Source: Sphingomonas sp. Leaf208
GTDB lineage: Bacteria; Pseudomonadota; Alphaproteobacteria; Sphingomonadales; Sphingomonadaceae
Direction of reading: 5' to 3'
Assembly (NCBI RefSeq): GCF_001421415.1
Contig: NZ_LMKH01000023.1
Location: 258,725 to 322,724 of the forward strand
DNA: 64,000 bases
The position numbers were made by a program, and so were the translations under genes. The notes under the pieces are model-generated. The model made no database searches and was not told the origin of the DNA. It saw only the letters and a list, made by a program, of their open reading frames with translations. Below are positions 1 through 9,047 of the stretch, piece after piece; the stretch's first letter is position 1; each line of letters opens with the position of its first letter.

Positions 1-7
1 CCCCTAA

Positions 8-29
8 CCCCTCCCGCAAGCGGGAGGGG
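8..29. repeat. Palindromic hairpin downstream of the phosphotransferase gene
   Basis: A perfect 10-bp inverted repeat with a 2-nt loop (CCCCTCCCGC / GCGGGAGGGG) lies immediately after the stop codon of the minus-strand gene at 32. It probably terminates transcription or is half of a longer dispersed palindrome cut off by the window edge. There is no T-run, so intrinsic termination is uncertain. Confidence 0.6.
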
Positions 30-31
30 AA

Positions 32-1096
32 TCAGGCGCCCGCCTTCACAGCAAATCCCCAGGCAGCATCTGCCAACCCGTGGATCTTCGCGACCGTCTT
101 CTCCGCCTGCGCACTCGACGCAGTGCCGTCGATAATGCGCTTCTTGATACCTTGAACGATCCCGGTCAGGCGGAAGAGGTTATAGGCGAAATACCAGTTC
201 AGATCAGGCACGCCGTCGCGGCCGGTGGCGGCGCAATAGCGGTCTACGACCTGCTCGATCGTCGGGATGCCCGTCTCCGGCCCAGTCATCCCGAGCACGC
301 CCGAGCGCCCTTCGGGTTCGGTCACCCAGCTCATCAACAGGTACGAGAAGTCCGCCAGCGGATCGCCCAGCGTCGACAACTCCCAATCAAGGACGGCGAT
401 GACCTTGGGCGCGGACGGCGCGAAGATCATGTTGTCGATGCGGTAGTCGCCGTGGACGATCGAGGTGCGCGTCTGCTCCGGCAGCGTTCTCGGCAACCAC
501 TCGATCAGCCGTTCGACCGACTCCATATGCTCGGTCTCGGCGGCGCGATATTGCTTGGTCCAGCGGCCGACCTGGCGCTCGAAATAATTGCCGGGCTTGC
601 CGTACTCGCCTAGCCCCGCCGCTGCGTAATCCGTGTTGTGGAGCGCGGCGAGCGTGTCGACCATTGCCTCGTAATGCGCGGTGCGCTCAGGCGGGGTCGC
701 GCCGGGCATCGCGCCGTCCCAGATCGTCCGGCCCTCGACCATCTCCATAACGTAAAAGGCCGAACCGATCACCGCCGCGTCCTCGCAGAGACCATAGGGC
801 CGAGGCACCGGGAAGCCGGTCGGATGGAGCCCGGCGATGACGCGATATTCTCGGTCGACTGCGTGCGCGCTCGGCAGGATCGGGCCGAACGGTTTCCGGC
901 GCAGCACGTACGCGCGCTCCGGCGTGTCGAGGCGGTAGGTCGGGTTCGACTGGCCGCCGGCGAACTTCGCGTAGCCCAGCGGACCGGCATAGCCGGGCAC
1001 GTTGGCGGTCATCCACGCGCCAAGCGTGTCGAGGTCGAGACGGTCCTTGTCGCCGACCGCGATCGTGCCGACCATGCTTGTCGACGCGTCGCTCAC
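32..1096 (-). CDS. Phosphotransferase family protein (APH/ACAD10-like)
   Basis: This 354-aa protein has the aminoglycoside phosphotransferase fold. The Brenner motif HGDYRIDN is followed by the metal-binding segment VLDWELSTLGDP. Family members of this subtype, which are also fused to acyl-CoA dehydrogenases in ACAD10/11, are thought to phosphorylate hydroxyacyl-CoA or similar substrates rather than antibiotics. The start is GTG, overlapping the upstream alcohol dehydrogenase stop by 4 nt (GTGA), which implies translational coupling. With the dehydrogenase and the acyl-CoA dehydrogenase at 2310 it forms a likely fatty-acid or hydroxyacid catabolic cluster. The exact substrate cannot be read from the sequence. 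Confidence 0.88.
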   Translation of the reverse strand: MSDASTSMVGTIAVGDKDRLDLDTLGAWMTANVPGYAGPLGYAKFAGGQSNPTYRLDTPERAYVLRRKPFGPILPSAHAVDREYRVIAGLHPTGFPVPRPYGLCEDAAVIGSAFYVMEMVEGRTIWDGAMPGATPPERTAHYEAMVDTLAALHNTDYAAAGLGEYGKPGNYFERQVGRWTKQYRAAETEHMESVERLIEWLPRTLPEQTRTSIVHGDYRIDNMIFAPSAPKVIAVLDWELSTLGDPLADFSYLLMSWVTEPEGRSGVLGMTGPETGIPTIEQVVDRYCAATGRDGVPDLNWYFAYNLFRLTGIVQGIKKRIIDGTASSAQAEKTVAKIHGLADAAWGFAVKAGA

Positions 1097-2175
1097 GAGA
1101 AGGTGATCACGCTGCGAGTGGTGTCGCCGCGGCGGAGTTCGTCGAACGCGTCGTTGATGAGCTCCAGCGGCATCCGATCGGCGATGATCGTGTCGAGATC
1201 GAGCAGCCCGCGCATGTAGAAATCGACCAGCCGCGGAATGTCGACCGGAAACCGGTTCGAGCCCATGAACCCGCCCTGCAGGCGCTTGCCCGACAGCAGG
1301 TCCATCGCCGACAGCCCCACCTTCTCGCCGAGCGGCATCATGCCGAGGATCGTCGCGGTGCCCCCGCGACGCAGGACCTTGACCGCGGTGGCCGCGGATT
1401 GCGCGCGGCCGACCGCTTCGATCGCGTGGTGCACGCCGCCCTTCGTGATCGCGACGACCTCGTCCGCTGCGGTGTCGGACAACGCATCGATGCTGTGCGT
1501 CGCGCCGAGCTTCTCCGCCATCGCGCGTTTTTCAGGCACCGGATCGAGCGCGATGATCTTCCCCGCGCCGGCGATCTTCGCCGCGTTGACCGCCGCAAGC
1601 CCAATGCCGCCGCAGCCGACCACGCATACCGTCTCTCCCGGAGTCACGTCAGTAGTGTTAAACACCGCCCCTGCCCCGGTCGTGATCGCACAACCGAGCA
1701 GCGCCGCACGGTCCATCGGCATGTCGCGGTCGATCGCGACGCACGCGTGTTCGTGGACCAGCATCATCTCTGCGTAGGCGCTGAGGTTCAGCATCTGCGC
1801 GATCGGCCGGTCGCCGAGCATGAGGCGCGGCGCGGCACCCTTGGGACGGCGCACGCTGGCATCGATGCACAGCGACATCCGGCCGGTGACGCAGAACTCG
1901 CACTGGCCGCAAAAGGCCGAGAGACAGGTCACGACATGGTCGCCGACCTTCACGCCGCGCACCTCGTCGCCGATTGCCTCGACCACGCCGCAGGCCTCGT
2001 GCCCCGGGATGGTCGGCATCGCGTGCGGATAGGCGCCATCGACGAAATGCAGGTCTGAGCGGCACACGCCGACCGCCATCGTGCGGATCAGAACCTCATG
2101 CGCGGTCGGCTTCGAGACGGTCACGTCCTCGATGCTGAGCGGGGTGTTGGCTTCGAAAAGGACTGCGGCTTTCAT
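1093..2175 (-). CDS. Zinc-dependent alcohol dehydrogenase (MDR family)
   Basis: This is a 360-aa medium-chain dehydrogenase. The N-terminal GroES-like domain carries the catalytic zinc ligands (GVCRSDLHF, GHEACG) and a structural zinc lobe (CGQCEFC followed by a further Cys). The Rossmann domain has the nucleotide-binding motif GCGGIGLAAVNAAK. It resembles class III or Rxyl_3153-type NAD-dependent alcohol dehydrogenases. I chose the start MKAAVLFEA because that is where the family begins; the in-frame start 30 nt upstream falls inside a dispersed repeat. It oxidises an alcohol to an aldehyde, substrate unknown, and is coupled to the phosphotransferase downstream. Confidence 0.9.
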   Translation of the reverse strand: MKAAVLFEANTPLSIEDVTVSKPTAHEVLIRTMAVGVCRSDLHFVDGAYPHAMPTIPGHEACGVVEAIGDEVRGVKVGDHVVTCLSAFCGQCEFCVTGRMSLCIDASVRRPKGAAPRLMLGDRPIAQMLNLSAYAEMMLVHEHACVAIDRDMPMDRAALLGCAITTGAGAVFNTTDVTPGETVCVVGCGGIGLAAVNAAKIAGAGKIIALDPVPEKRAMAEKLGATHSIDALSDTAADEVVAITKGGVHHAIEAVGRAQSAATAVKVLRRGGTATILGMMPLGEKVGLSAMDLLSGKRLQGGFMGSNRFPVDIPRLVDFYMRGLLDLDTIIADRMPLELINDAFDELRRGDTTRSVITFS

Positions 2176-2200
2176 GGGTGGTGCGCTCCGAAACGAGACC

Positions 2201-2280
2201 GTCATTCTGACGAAAGTCAGGACCCAGAGCCAAGATCGTTGCCCTTGCGGCTCTGGGTCCTGGGTCGAGCCCAGGATGAC
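2201..2280. repeat. Dispersed palindromic repeat (TCCTGACGAAAGTCAGGA type)
   Basis: An imperfect long inverted repeat lies between the alcohol dehydrogenase and acyl-CoA dehydrogenase genes. The left arm has TCTGACGAAAGTCAGGACCC and the right arm has GGCTCTGGGTCCTGGGTC. The same core recurs at 5481-5564 and partially near 63283. It resembles REP/BIME-like intergenic elements of sphingomonads. Confidence 0.75.
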
Positions 2281-2309
2281 GAAGAAAGAAGGACGAACGG
2301 GGGGTGAGT

Positions 2310-3593
2310 TTACCGGCTCACCCCGACGTCCCCGCTGGACACGCCACCCTTCCGGAAATCGCCGTATTTCCCGAACTCGTTGCGCGCGATCGAGCGGTTG
2401 TGGACTTCATCCGGGCCATCCGCGAACCGCAGCGTCCGCATCGCCGCCCAGTCATGCGCCAAGCGGAAATCGCCCGACACCCCGCCGCCGCCATGCGCCT
2501 GGATCGCGTCGTCGAGTATCCGCAGCGCCATGTTCGGCGCGGCGACCTTGATCATCGAAATCTCGATCTGCGCGGACTTGTTGCCCGCCTTGTCCATCAT
2601 GTCGGCGGCCTTGAGGCAGAGCAAACGAGTCATCTCGATGTCGATCCGCGCGGTCGCAATGCGCTCTTCCCACACCGAGAAGTCCGCGATCCGCTTGCCG
2701 AACGCGACGCGGTCGAGCAGCCGTCGCGCCATCGCCTCGATCGCGGTCTCGGCGACGCCGATCGTGCGCATGCAGTGATGGATACGGCCAGGCCCAAGCC
2801 GCCCCTGCGCGATCTCGAACCCACGCCCCTCGCCGAGCAGCACGTTCTCCACCGGCACGCGGACATTCTCCAGCACGACCTCGCCATGCCCGTGCGGCGC
2901 GTGATCATAGCCGTACACCGACAGCATCCGCTTGATCGTCACGCCGGGCGTATCCATCGGCACGAGGATCTGGCTCTGCTGCTGGTGCCGCGAGCCCTCG
3001 AACGACGTCTTGCCCATCACGATCGCGATCTTGCAGCGCGGATCGCCGACGCCGCTCGACCACCATTTGGTGCCGTTGATGACGTAATGATCGCCGTCCC
3101 TCACCATCGACGTCTCGATGTTGGTCGCGTCCGACGACGCCACCGCAGGCTCGGTCATCAGGAACGCGGAACGGATCTCGCCGCGCATCAGTGGCCCGAG
3201 ATACGCCTCCTTCTGCTCGCGCGTGCCATAGCGGTGAAACACCTCCATGTTGCCGGTATCGGGCGCGGAACAGTTGAAACACTCGCTCGCCCAGCCGACC
3301 TTGCCCATCTCCTCCGCGCATAACGCATATTCGAGATTGGTGAGCTGCGTGCCTTCGAATTCGAACGAATCGTCGACGTGTGTCTGGCCCGAATGCGGCG
3401 GCATGAAGAAATTCCAGAGGCCGGCGGCCTTGGCCTTCTCCTTCATCTCCTCGATCACCGGAATCACCTTCCAGCGCTCGCCCTCATGCGCCTGCTGGTC
3501 GTAATCGGCCTGCCGAGGCCGGATATTCTGGTCGATGAAATCCCGGACCCGATCCCGGAAATACGTCTCTCGTTCGCTCAGCGTAAAATCCAT
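2310..3593 (-). CDS. Acyl-CoA dehydrogenase family protein
   Basis: This 427-aa flavoprotein has the acyl-CoA dehydrogenase layout: an N-terminal helical domain, the beta-domain signature [16 protein letters not shown] that contacts FAD and substrate, and a C-terminal helical domain ending in the conserved GPDEVH segment. It introduces an alpha,beta double bond into an acyl-CoA and passes electrons to ETF. The start MDFTLSERE has a GGAG ribosome binding site 7 nt upstream. A longer in-frame start at 3644 would put a candidate TetR operator inside the gene, so I reject it. The gene is divergent from the double-TetR regulator at 3750, which probably controls it. Confidence 0.92.
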   Translation of the reverse strand: MDFTLSERETYFRDRVRDFIDQNIRPRQADYDQQAHEGERWKVIPVIEEMKEKAKAAGLWNFFMPPHSGQTHVDDSFEFEGTQLTNLEYALCAEEMGKVGWASECFNCSAPDTGNMEVFHRYGTREQKEAYLGPLMRGEIRSAFLMTEPAVASSDATNIETSMVRDGDHYVINGTKWWSSGVGDPRCKIAIVMGKTSFEGSRHQQQSQILVPMDTPGVTIKRMLSVYGYDHAPHGHGEVVLENVRVPVENVLLGEGRGFEIAQGRLGPGRIHHCMRTIGVAETAIEAMARRLLDRVAFGKRIADFSVWEERIATARIDIEMTRLLCLKAADMMDKAGNKSAQIEISMIKVAAPNMALRILDDAIQAHGGGGVSGDFRLAHDWAAMRTLRFADGPDEVHNRSIARNEFGKYGDFRKGGVSSGDVGVSR

Positions 3594-3636
3594 GCGGGCT
3601 CTCCATTCGTCATCGCTTTGGAGGCGGGTTAGACCA

Positions 3637-3652
3637 TACCGCACATTCGGTA
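3637..3652. promoter_or_regulatory. Candidate TetR-type operator in the divergent intergenic region
   Basis: The inverted repeat TACCG-N6-CGGTA (16 bp) sits between the acyl-CoA dehydrogenase start (3593) and the TetR start (3750). Its size and position fit a TetR-family operator. The assignment to the neighbouring regulator is an inference from location. Confidence 0.4.
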
Positions 3653-3749
3653 AAGCGTGCGAGGGACTCCGGAAAGCATGTTTTCAAGTCCGCCCTGAAA
3701 GCGCCTAAAAAGCACTGTATCTTCAAATCGAAGCTGTTAGGGTGTTTCG

Positions 3750-4994
3750 ATGAAGGTTCCGGCAGAGGCCAGCGACGAGAGCGAACAGGGGACCAAGCGC
3801 TTCCGTGCGAAGCGTGACGCGATCCTCGCCGCGGCGGCAGAAGCGATCAACGAACAGAGTGCCAAGGGCATGACGTTCGCGGACGTGGCGCGGCGCGTCG
3901 GGCTCAATACGACCAGCGTTACCTATTATTTCAAGCGCAAGGAAGACCTCGCGGCGGCGGCGTTTGAGAACACGCTCGAATCGCTGATCGCGATGCTCGA
4001 CGTCGCGGCGGAAGAAGCGACGCCGGAGGAACGCGTTCGGCGCTATCTCGCGCTCAACATGGACCGGCTCGGGCGGATTCAGCGCGGCGAGGAGAAGGCG
4101 TTCGCCGTCCTCTCCGATCTGCGCGCGACCGAAGAGCCGATGCGCGGCCGCCTGATGGCGGGCTGGCGCGAGGTGTTCCGTCGGACGCGGCTGTTGTGGG
4201 GGCCGACTTCGTCGCGCGCGCAGACCGATCTCAACGGCGCGCGCGCACACGTGCTGTTGGAAAACACGTTCTGGCTGCCGATATGGCTGACGCGGTACGA
4301 GCCCGATCAGTACGGCCGTGTCGAGGAACGGCTGATGGACGTGTTCGCACACGGCATAGCGGGCAAGGACGCCAAATGGTCCCCTACCCTGCTCGATCTC
4401 AGCCATGACGAGGCGGAGCCGGGGCGCGAGGCGTTCCTGCTCGCCGCGACGCGCCTGATCAACGAACTCGGCTATCGTGGCGCGTCGGTGCAGAAGATCG
4501 CATCCGAGCTGAACGTGACCAAGGGTAGTTTCTATCACCATCTCGATGCGAAGGACGACCTCGTCATCGCGTGCTACCGCCGCAGCTTCGACACGATCGC
4601 CGATGCGCAGAGCCGTGGCGAGGCCGAGGGCGGAAGCTACTGGCACAAGCTGTCGAGCACGGTCGCAACGCTGCTCGACGTCCAGTTCGCCGAGCGGGGG
4701 CCGTTGTTGCGTACCACGGCGCTGAGCGGGCTACCGGTCGGCGTGCGCAACGCGATGGTTGAGCGCTCGAACGGCATCGCGCGGCGCTATGCCGGGATGA
4801 TGATGGACGGGATCGGCGAAGGCTCGATCCGCGCGGTCGATGCGCTGATCGCGGCGCAAGCGCTGATGGCGCTTCAGAACGCGGCGTTCGACATGCGGAA
4901 ATGGGCGTCGACGATGCCGCGCGAGCGGGCGATCGCGATGTATGCCTCGACGCTGATGTACGGCTTGTTCGATGATCGGATCGCGAAGGCCTAA
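3750..4994 (+). CDS. TetR/AcrR regulator with two TetR HTH domains
   Basis: This 414-aa protein is about twice the usual TetR length and contains two complete TetR-like DNA-binding domains. The first is at about residues 22-70 (recognition region RVGLNTTSVTYYFKRKEDL) and the second at about 225-275 (ELNVTKGSFYHHLDAKDDL). Each is followed by an all-helical ligand-binding-like domain. The gene is transcribed away from the acyl-CoA dehydrogenase operon. By family knowledge it should repress an adjacent catabolic operon and release on binding an acyl-CoA or related ligand. The tandem arrangement could act as an internal pseudo-dimer. Confidence 0.88.
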   Translation: MKVPAEASDESEQGTKRFRAKRDAILAAAAEAINEQSAKGMTFADVARRVGLNTTSVTYYFKRKEDLAAAAFENTLESLIAMLDVAAEEATPEERVRRYLALNMDRLGRIQRGEEKAFAVLSDLRATEEPMRGRLMAGWREVFRRTRLLWGPTSSRAQTDLNGARAHVLLENTFWLPIWLTRYEPDQYGRVEERLMDVFAHGIAGKDAKWSPTLLDLSHDEAEPGREAFLLAATRLINELGYRGASVQKIASELNVTKGSFYHHLDAKDDLVIACYRRSFDTIADAQSRGEAEGGSYWHKLSSTVATLLDVQFAERGPLLRTTALSGLPVGVRNAMVERSNGIARRYAGMMMDGIGEGSIRAVDALIAAQALMALQNAAFDMRKWASTMPRERAIAMYASTLMYGLFDDRIAKA

Positions 4995-5090
4995 GCGCCT
5001 TGCCCAGATTGGCGCGGGATCGAAGCCGGATCGAGTTGGTTACGCCGCGTTAACGGCTGGTCGCCAGTCCGGAGCCTCCACGGAGGCTGC

Positions 5091-5492
5091 ATGCACACCA
5101 TCACGACCGATCTTGAGACGGGTATCATCGAGGTCGACGCGTCGGGCTTCTGGACTATCGAGCATGTCGAGGACTTCCTGCGCGACCTGGAGCGCGACGG
5201 ACGGCGCGTGCTGGCGACAGGCAAGCGCCACGTGCTGCTCTGCAACTTCTCCAAGTCCGCGATCCAGCCGCAGGAGGCGATCGCGATGCTGCAACGCGTG
5301 GCGGTGTCGATACCGCTGAAGTCGCGCAAGGTCGCGCTGGATACTGAGGGCAAGCTGGCGCGGTTGCCGGTGAAGCGGATTTCTTCGGTGCGGGACGACA
5401 TGGCGGTGTTCGATGACCGCGAGTCGGCACTGGCCTGGATGCTGGCGGAGGCTCCGGCCTACCCGGATGCAACCTCCCCTCCGTCATCCTGA
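5091..5492 (+). CDS. Hypothetical protein, STAS/SpoIIAA-like
   Basis: This 133-aa protein has no signal peptide or membrane segment. Its alternating strand/helix pattern (beginning MHTITTDLETGIIEVDASGF) recalls the small SpoIIAA-like (STAS/SEC14-related) proteins of sphingomonads, but I cannot identify a functional residue set. It has a good ribosome binding site (GGAGG about 5 nt before ATG). The last codons and stop lie inside a dispersed palindromic repeat, so the extreme C-terminus is repeat-encoded. Confidence 0.7.
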   Translation: MHTITTDLETGIIEVDASGFWTIEHVEDFLRDLERDGRRVLATGKRHVLLCNFSKSAIQPQEAIAMLQRVAVSIPLKSRKVALDTEGKLARLPVKRISSVRDDMAVFDDRESALAWMLAEAPAYPDATSPPSS

Positions 5493-5564
5493 CGAAAGTC
5501 AGGACCCAGAGTTACAAACGCCGTCCTTTGAAATCCTGGGTCCTGACTTTCGTCAGGATGACGG
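5481..5564. repeat. Long perfect inverted repeat between convergent genes
   Basis: Two 29-bp arms, 5481-5509 and 5536-5564, are perfect reverse complements containing CCTGACGAAAGTCAGGACC, separated by a 26-nt loop. The repeat covers the stop of the + gene at 5091 and ends 12 nt before the stop of the minus-strand MFS gene. It is well placed as a bidirectional terminator and is the clearest copy of this family in the window. Confidence 0.85.
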
Positions 5565-5576
5565 CGAAAGGGGGCA

Positions 5577-6884
5577 CTACGCGGCTGCATCCTCAGCGCG
5601 CTTGAGCAGAACCCCGGCGCGCCAATAGTGGAACAGCGCCCACGGCGTCATCAACACGATGATGATCAGCGCATAGCGCAGCGAATCCTCGCCGAACCCT
5701 GGCTTCAACAGATCGCTGAGCCAACCGACCAACGTCGGCCCGAGCCCCAACCCGACGAGATTGATCACCAGCAACGTGATTGCCGCCCACATCGCGCGGA
5801 TCTGCAACGGCGCGAGATGCTGGATCAACGCGAAGCTTGGCCCGAGATACGAATTGGCGAAGATCAGCGAGACAAAATAGCTGCCGATCGCGACTACCGG
5901 CGCGTCGATCAGGTAGAAGGCGAGCGCGAACGGGAGCGACAGGCCCTTCATCACGAGGACGACCCAAGCCTGGACATGGAGCCCGTGACGCTTGGCGAGC
6001 ACGTCGGCTATCTTGCCGCCTGCGAGCGCAGAGATCGCGCCGAACAACGCACCCGGCAACGCGATGTAGCGTGAAATATCAAGCATCGAGATGCCAAGCG
6101 ACCGCTGGATATAGCTCGGTCCCCAGCCGGTCAGCGCGTAGCCGATCATCGAGGTGAGCGTGACGCCGACCACCAGATGCCGCGCCGGCGCACTCGCCCA
6201 TATCGACGCAAACCCTTGGGCCACGCTTGGCATCGGCGTCGCCACTGCGCGCGCCGCATCGGACAGTCCGCGGCGGGGCTCGACCATGAACAGACGGACG
6301 AGAACGGCTAGGACGATCCCCGGCAGGCCGACGGTCATCATCGCGATCCGCCAGCCGTACGAGTTCGCGACTACCCCGCCGATCAGCGTGCCGAACCCTG
6401 CGCCGAGCACCACGCCGAGCGAATACACCGCCATCGCGCTTGCGCGCTTCTCGGGCGGGTAGAGGTCGGCGATGATCGAATGACTGGGCGGGCTCGACCC
6501 CGCCTCGCCGATACCGACGCCGATCCGGAACAGCATCAACTGCGTGAAGTTCTGCGCGAGCCCGCACAGCGCAGTCATCGCACTCCAGATCGTCAGGCTG
6601 GCGGCAATGATGTTACGGCGGCTGGTCCGATCGGCCAGCCGTGCGACCGGAATGCCCAACGTCGCATAGAAGATCGCGAACACGAGTCCGGACAGCAGCC
6701 CGAGCTGCGTATCGGTCAGCAGCAGGTCCGCCTTGATCCGCTCGAGCAGGATCGCAAGGATCTGACGGTCCATGTAACTGAAGAAATAGGTGAAGGTGAG
6801 CAGCGCGAGCGTCAGGCCCCGTCGCTTCATCGCCAATGCGTCGGCGATCTCGGGATGGGACTGATACGCTGCGGCCATCGGCAA
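5577..6884 (-). CDS. MFS transporter (spinster-like)
   Basis: This 435-aa inner-membrane protein has about 12 hydrophobic segments. The first reads LALLTFTYFFSYMDRQILAI, and the loop 2-3 signature ARLADRTSRRN is a standard MFS motif A. The YMDRQILAILLERIK opening and the GEAGSSPPSHSIIADLYP segment match the spinster-type subfamily, often found beside catabolic genes for aromatic or lipid substrates. The transported substrate cannot be deduced. The gene ends next to the palindrome at 5481-5564. Confidence 0.88.
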   Translation of the reverse strand: MPMAAAYQSHPEIADALAMKRRGLTLALLTFTYFFSYMDRQILAILLERIKADLLLTDTQLGLLSGLVFAIFYATLGIPVARLADRTSRRNIIAASLTIWSAMTALCGLAQNFTQLMLFRIGVGIGEAGSSPPSHSIIADLYPPEKRASAMAVYSLGVVLGAGFGTLIGGVVANSYGWRIAMMTVGLPGIVLAVLVRLFMVEPRRGLSDAARAVATPMPSVAQGFASIWASAPARHLVVGVTLTSMIGYALTGWGPSYIQRSLGISMLDISRYIALPGALFGAISALAGGKIADVLAKRHGLHVQAWVVLVMKGLSLPFALAFYLIDAPVVAIGSYFVSLIFANSYLGPSFALIQHLAPLQIRAMWAAITLLVINLVGLGLGPTLVGWLSDLLKPGFGEDSLRYALIIIVLMTPWALFHYWRAGVLLKRAEDAAA

Positions 6885-7542
6885 TACCTCGAAATCTAAA
6901 TAGGCCTTAGGCTAGGTCAATTGAGGCGTACCAGACAAGCTAAAGCTGCATTCCTGGCCGACCCGCGACGAGCGAACGGCATGTGGATGACGAGCGACAT
7001 TACCGCTGCGACGCAATGTCTTATGGGTTTGAAGGCGTTAACGGTGTTTCGTGAGAAGGACGGCGGAAGATGCGTCCTCGTTTGGGTCGCTCTTCCGCCT
7101 TATCCCCTCTCCAACGTCGTGGCCGGGCTCGTCTCCGCGTCATCAGTGGAGCGGAGCGTCCGGGCAATCTGAATACCGGGTATGCAGCTCCCCTCGCATA
7201 GATTCGCGACGTTGCAAAGCGTATTTTCCTTATCGCTCCCGCCAGGGATGGAATCCCTCGTGGCGTCCAGCTTGCCCGCCACGGCCCCTGCCTCGCCTCC
7301 CACGCAACACAATCGCTGGAGCATTCCGAAGACTGACTTATTTAATCGGCCCCCGCCAAACGCGGCGAGATCCCGCTGCTTCTAAAAGAAGCCGGGCCCG
7401 ACCTCACGATCAAGGCGATTGCGGCTCGGCCGGCGGCGATTACCGCGTACGAGAGGGCAAGGCAATCGACGACAGCATCAAGCCCAGCACCGACGAAGCG
7501 AAAGAATCCGCTGCTCGGGCAGACGGCGGTGAAGGCCGGACG
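6885..7542. other. 658-bp gap with no supportable gene
   Basis: No open frame here has a convincing start, ribosome binding site or protein-like composition. One plus-strand frame at about 7350-7545 opens directly after a stop codon and reads protein-like (IPLLLKEAGPDLTIKAIAAR) but has no start codon, so it could be the tail of a decayed gene. I cannot name it. Confidence 0.4.
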
Positions 7543-8274
7543 TTAGTCGCTGATCGTCCACCCCAGCCGCGGATCGCCACCGCGGACGGGTTGGGCGGCA
7601 GCCAATTTTTGAGCGAAACTGCCATCGGCTACGTAGGCTGGTGGAACGGCCATCGCGGCCGGTGGACTATAGGCCACGGTCGCGTAGGATGGCGACACTA
7701 GGGCCGGACCTCGCGCGAACGACGCGGCAGCGGGCGGGATCAGCGGTGCGTACCGGGCCATCCGTATCGCTGGACGCGCGATCCGGGTCGCCTCGCCGGT
7801 GAACGCGGTGAACTGGCGCCCCTCCTCGAACACGGCGTTGTGCCCGGTGACGAACGCCCCCGCGACGACACCGCCGACGATGATCGTGCCAATCGTCTCG
7901 CCGGTCCGGCCATCTCCGGCGGCGTGATAGCGACCAACGACGGGCACGCTACGACCGCCGACTTCGACCGAGCGCAGTTCGATATCGAGCTTGCCGGATT
8001 TGCCGAACGCGCCCTTGCCGGTCCTGAAGGTAACCGCACCGACACCGGGAGCCCCGCGCGGGATCAACACCGCGCCATCGACGATCACGTCCCGCGCGAC
8101 CGATACAGCGACGGTTTGCCCGACGCGTGCGCGATCCGACGCGATCTCCTCGTCCAGGCGCAATGCCATTTCAGTATGCGCCGGCACGACGATCGCCGCA
8201 TCCGTGCGCGCGTCCTGCGCGGCTATGGCGGTGGGTAGCGTGCACAATGCCGCAACGATGATCAGCTTGTGCAC
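7543..8274 (-). CDS. Secreted hypothetical protein with beta-rich domain
   Basis: This 243-aa protein starts with a clear signal peptide (MHKLIIVAALCTLPTAIAAQ) with a likely cleavage after AIA. The mature region is strand-rich with alternating Val/Ile/Ala (IVVPAHTEMALRLDEEI, GAVLIPRGAPGVGAVTF). The pattern recalls the TrbI/VirB10-like beta-barrel portion seen in stand-alone periplasmic proteins, but the match is weak. A glycine-rich hydrophobic stretch (IGTIIVGGVVAGAFVTG) lies mid-protein, and the C-terminus is Ala/Pro-rich. Function unknown. Confidence 0.72.
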   Translation of the reverse strand: MHKLIIVAALCTLPTAIAAQDARTDAAIVVPAHTEMALRLDEEIASDRARVGQTVAVSVARDVIVDGAVLIPRGAPGVGAVTFRTGKGAFGKSGKLDIELRSVEVGGRSVPVVGRYHAAGDGRTGETIGTIIVGGVVAGAFVTGHNAVFEEGRQFTAFTGEATRIARPAIRMARYAPLIPPAAASFARGPALVSPSYATVAYSPPAAMAVPPAYVADGSFAQKLAAAQPVRGGDPRLGWTISD

Positions 8275-8367
8275 TCGATTTCTCCCCTGCGGGCACGGCC
8301 TGTCCCGCGCCGGAGATAGCCGAGGAGAGACTTCTATCGTGTGAAACGAGTTGGTTAACTGCGCCAG

Positions 8368-8982
8368 TTACGCTTGGGCACTCGGTCGAGCGGAGGCACG
8401 AGCGTGCCATGCCCTCAGATGTTCGAGGTCGTCGGGCATCGCGACGCCGACGAACTTGGCGAAGTCGATCGTCGTGAGCAGGACGATATCGGCGATCGTG
8501 TAGCGCTCACCATCTAGCCAGTCGCGTCCGGCGAGCGCGCGGTCGAACTCCACCATCGCGGCGAGCACACGCGGGCGCTGGCTCTCGCCATACTCGGTAT
8601 ATTGCGGCTGGACGATCCGTGCGGTCCAGGGATGCGTGTGTAGCCACACCATCGACAGCGGCGTCATTAGCCGCAGTTCGATCCGCCGCGTCCACATGTC
8701 GATCTCGGCGATATTGTGCGCGCCGTGGCCGAACATCGGCGGGTCGGGATGGAGGATCTCGAAGTAGCGGCAGATCGCAACGCTCTCGGTCAGCACGCGG
8801 CCATCGTCGAACGTAAGCGCGGGCGTCTGGCCGAGCGGATTGACCGCGAGGAACGGCTCCGCCTTGTGCTCGGCCTTGGGGATCGAGATCTGCGCCATCG
8901 GCACGCGGACATGCTTTTCGGCGAGGAAGATGCGGACGCGGCGCGGGTTGGGCGCGGGCAGTGCGCTATCGTAGAACAGCAA
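8368..8982 (-). CDS. Glutathione S-transferase family protein
   Basis: This 204-aa protein has a thioredoxin-like N-terminal domain (NPRRVRIFLAEKHV, then NPLGQTPALTFDDG and the ESVAICRYFE glutathione-contact motif) and an all-helical C-terminal domain (YTIADIVLLTTIDFAKF). Such enzymes conjugate glutathione to electrophiles or act in cofactor-assisted isomerisation. I place the start at a TTG codon because GAGGAG lies 6 nt upstream and the family begins at this point; frames reaching to 9339 are artefactual extensions. It is divergent from the acyl-CoA synthetase at 9048. Confidence 0.85.
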   Translation of the reverse strand: MLFYDSALPAPNPRRVRIFLAEKHVRVPMAQISIPKAEHKAEPFLAVNPLGQTPALTFDDGRVLTESVAICRYFEILHPDPPMFGHGAHNIAEIDMWTRRIELRLMTPLSMVWLHTHPWTARIVQPQYTEYGESQRPRVLAAMVEFDRALAGRDWLDGERYTIADIVLLTTIDFAKFVGVAMPDDLEHLRAWHARASARPSAQA

Positions 8983-9047
8983 GAGCGTCTCCTCGACATC
9001 GGTTTTCGAATATACCGTATGGCATTGCCGGACGCGTTCGCCTAGCG

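Noticed and set aside
7051..7701. A 216-aa plus-strand open frame
   Set aside because: It is antisense to the end of the secreted protein gene and has Arg/Pro/Ser-rich random composition with no ribosome binding site.
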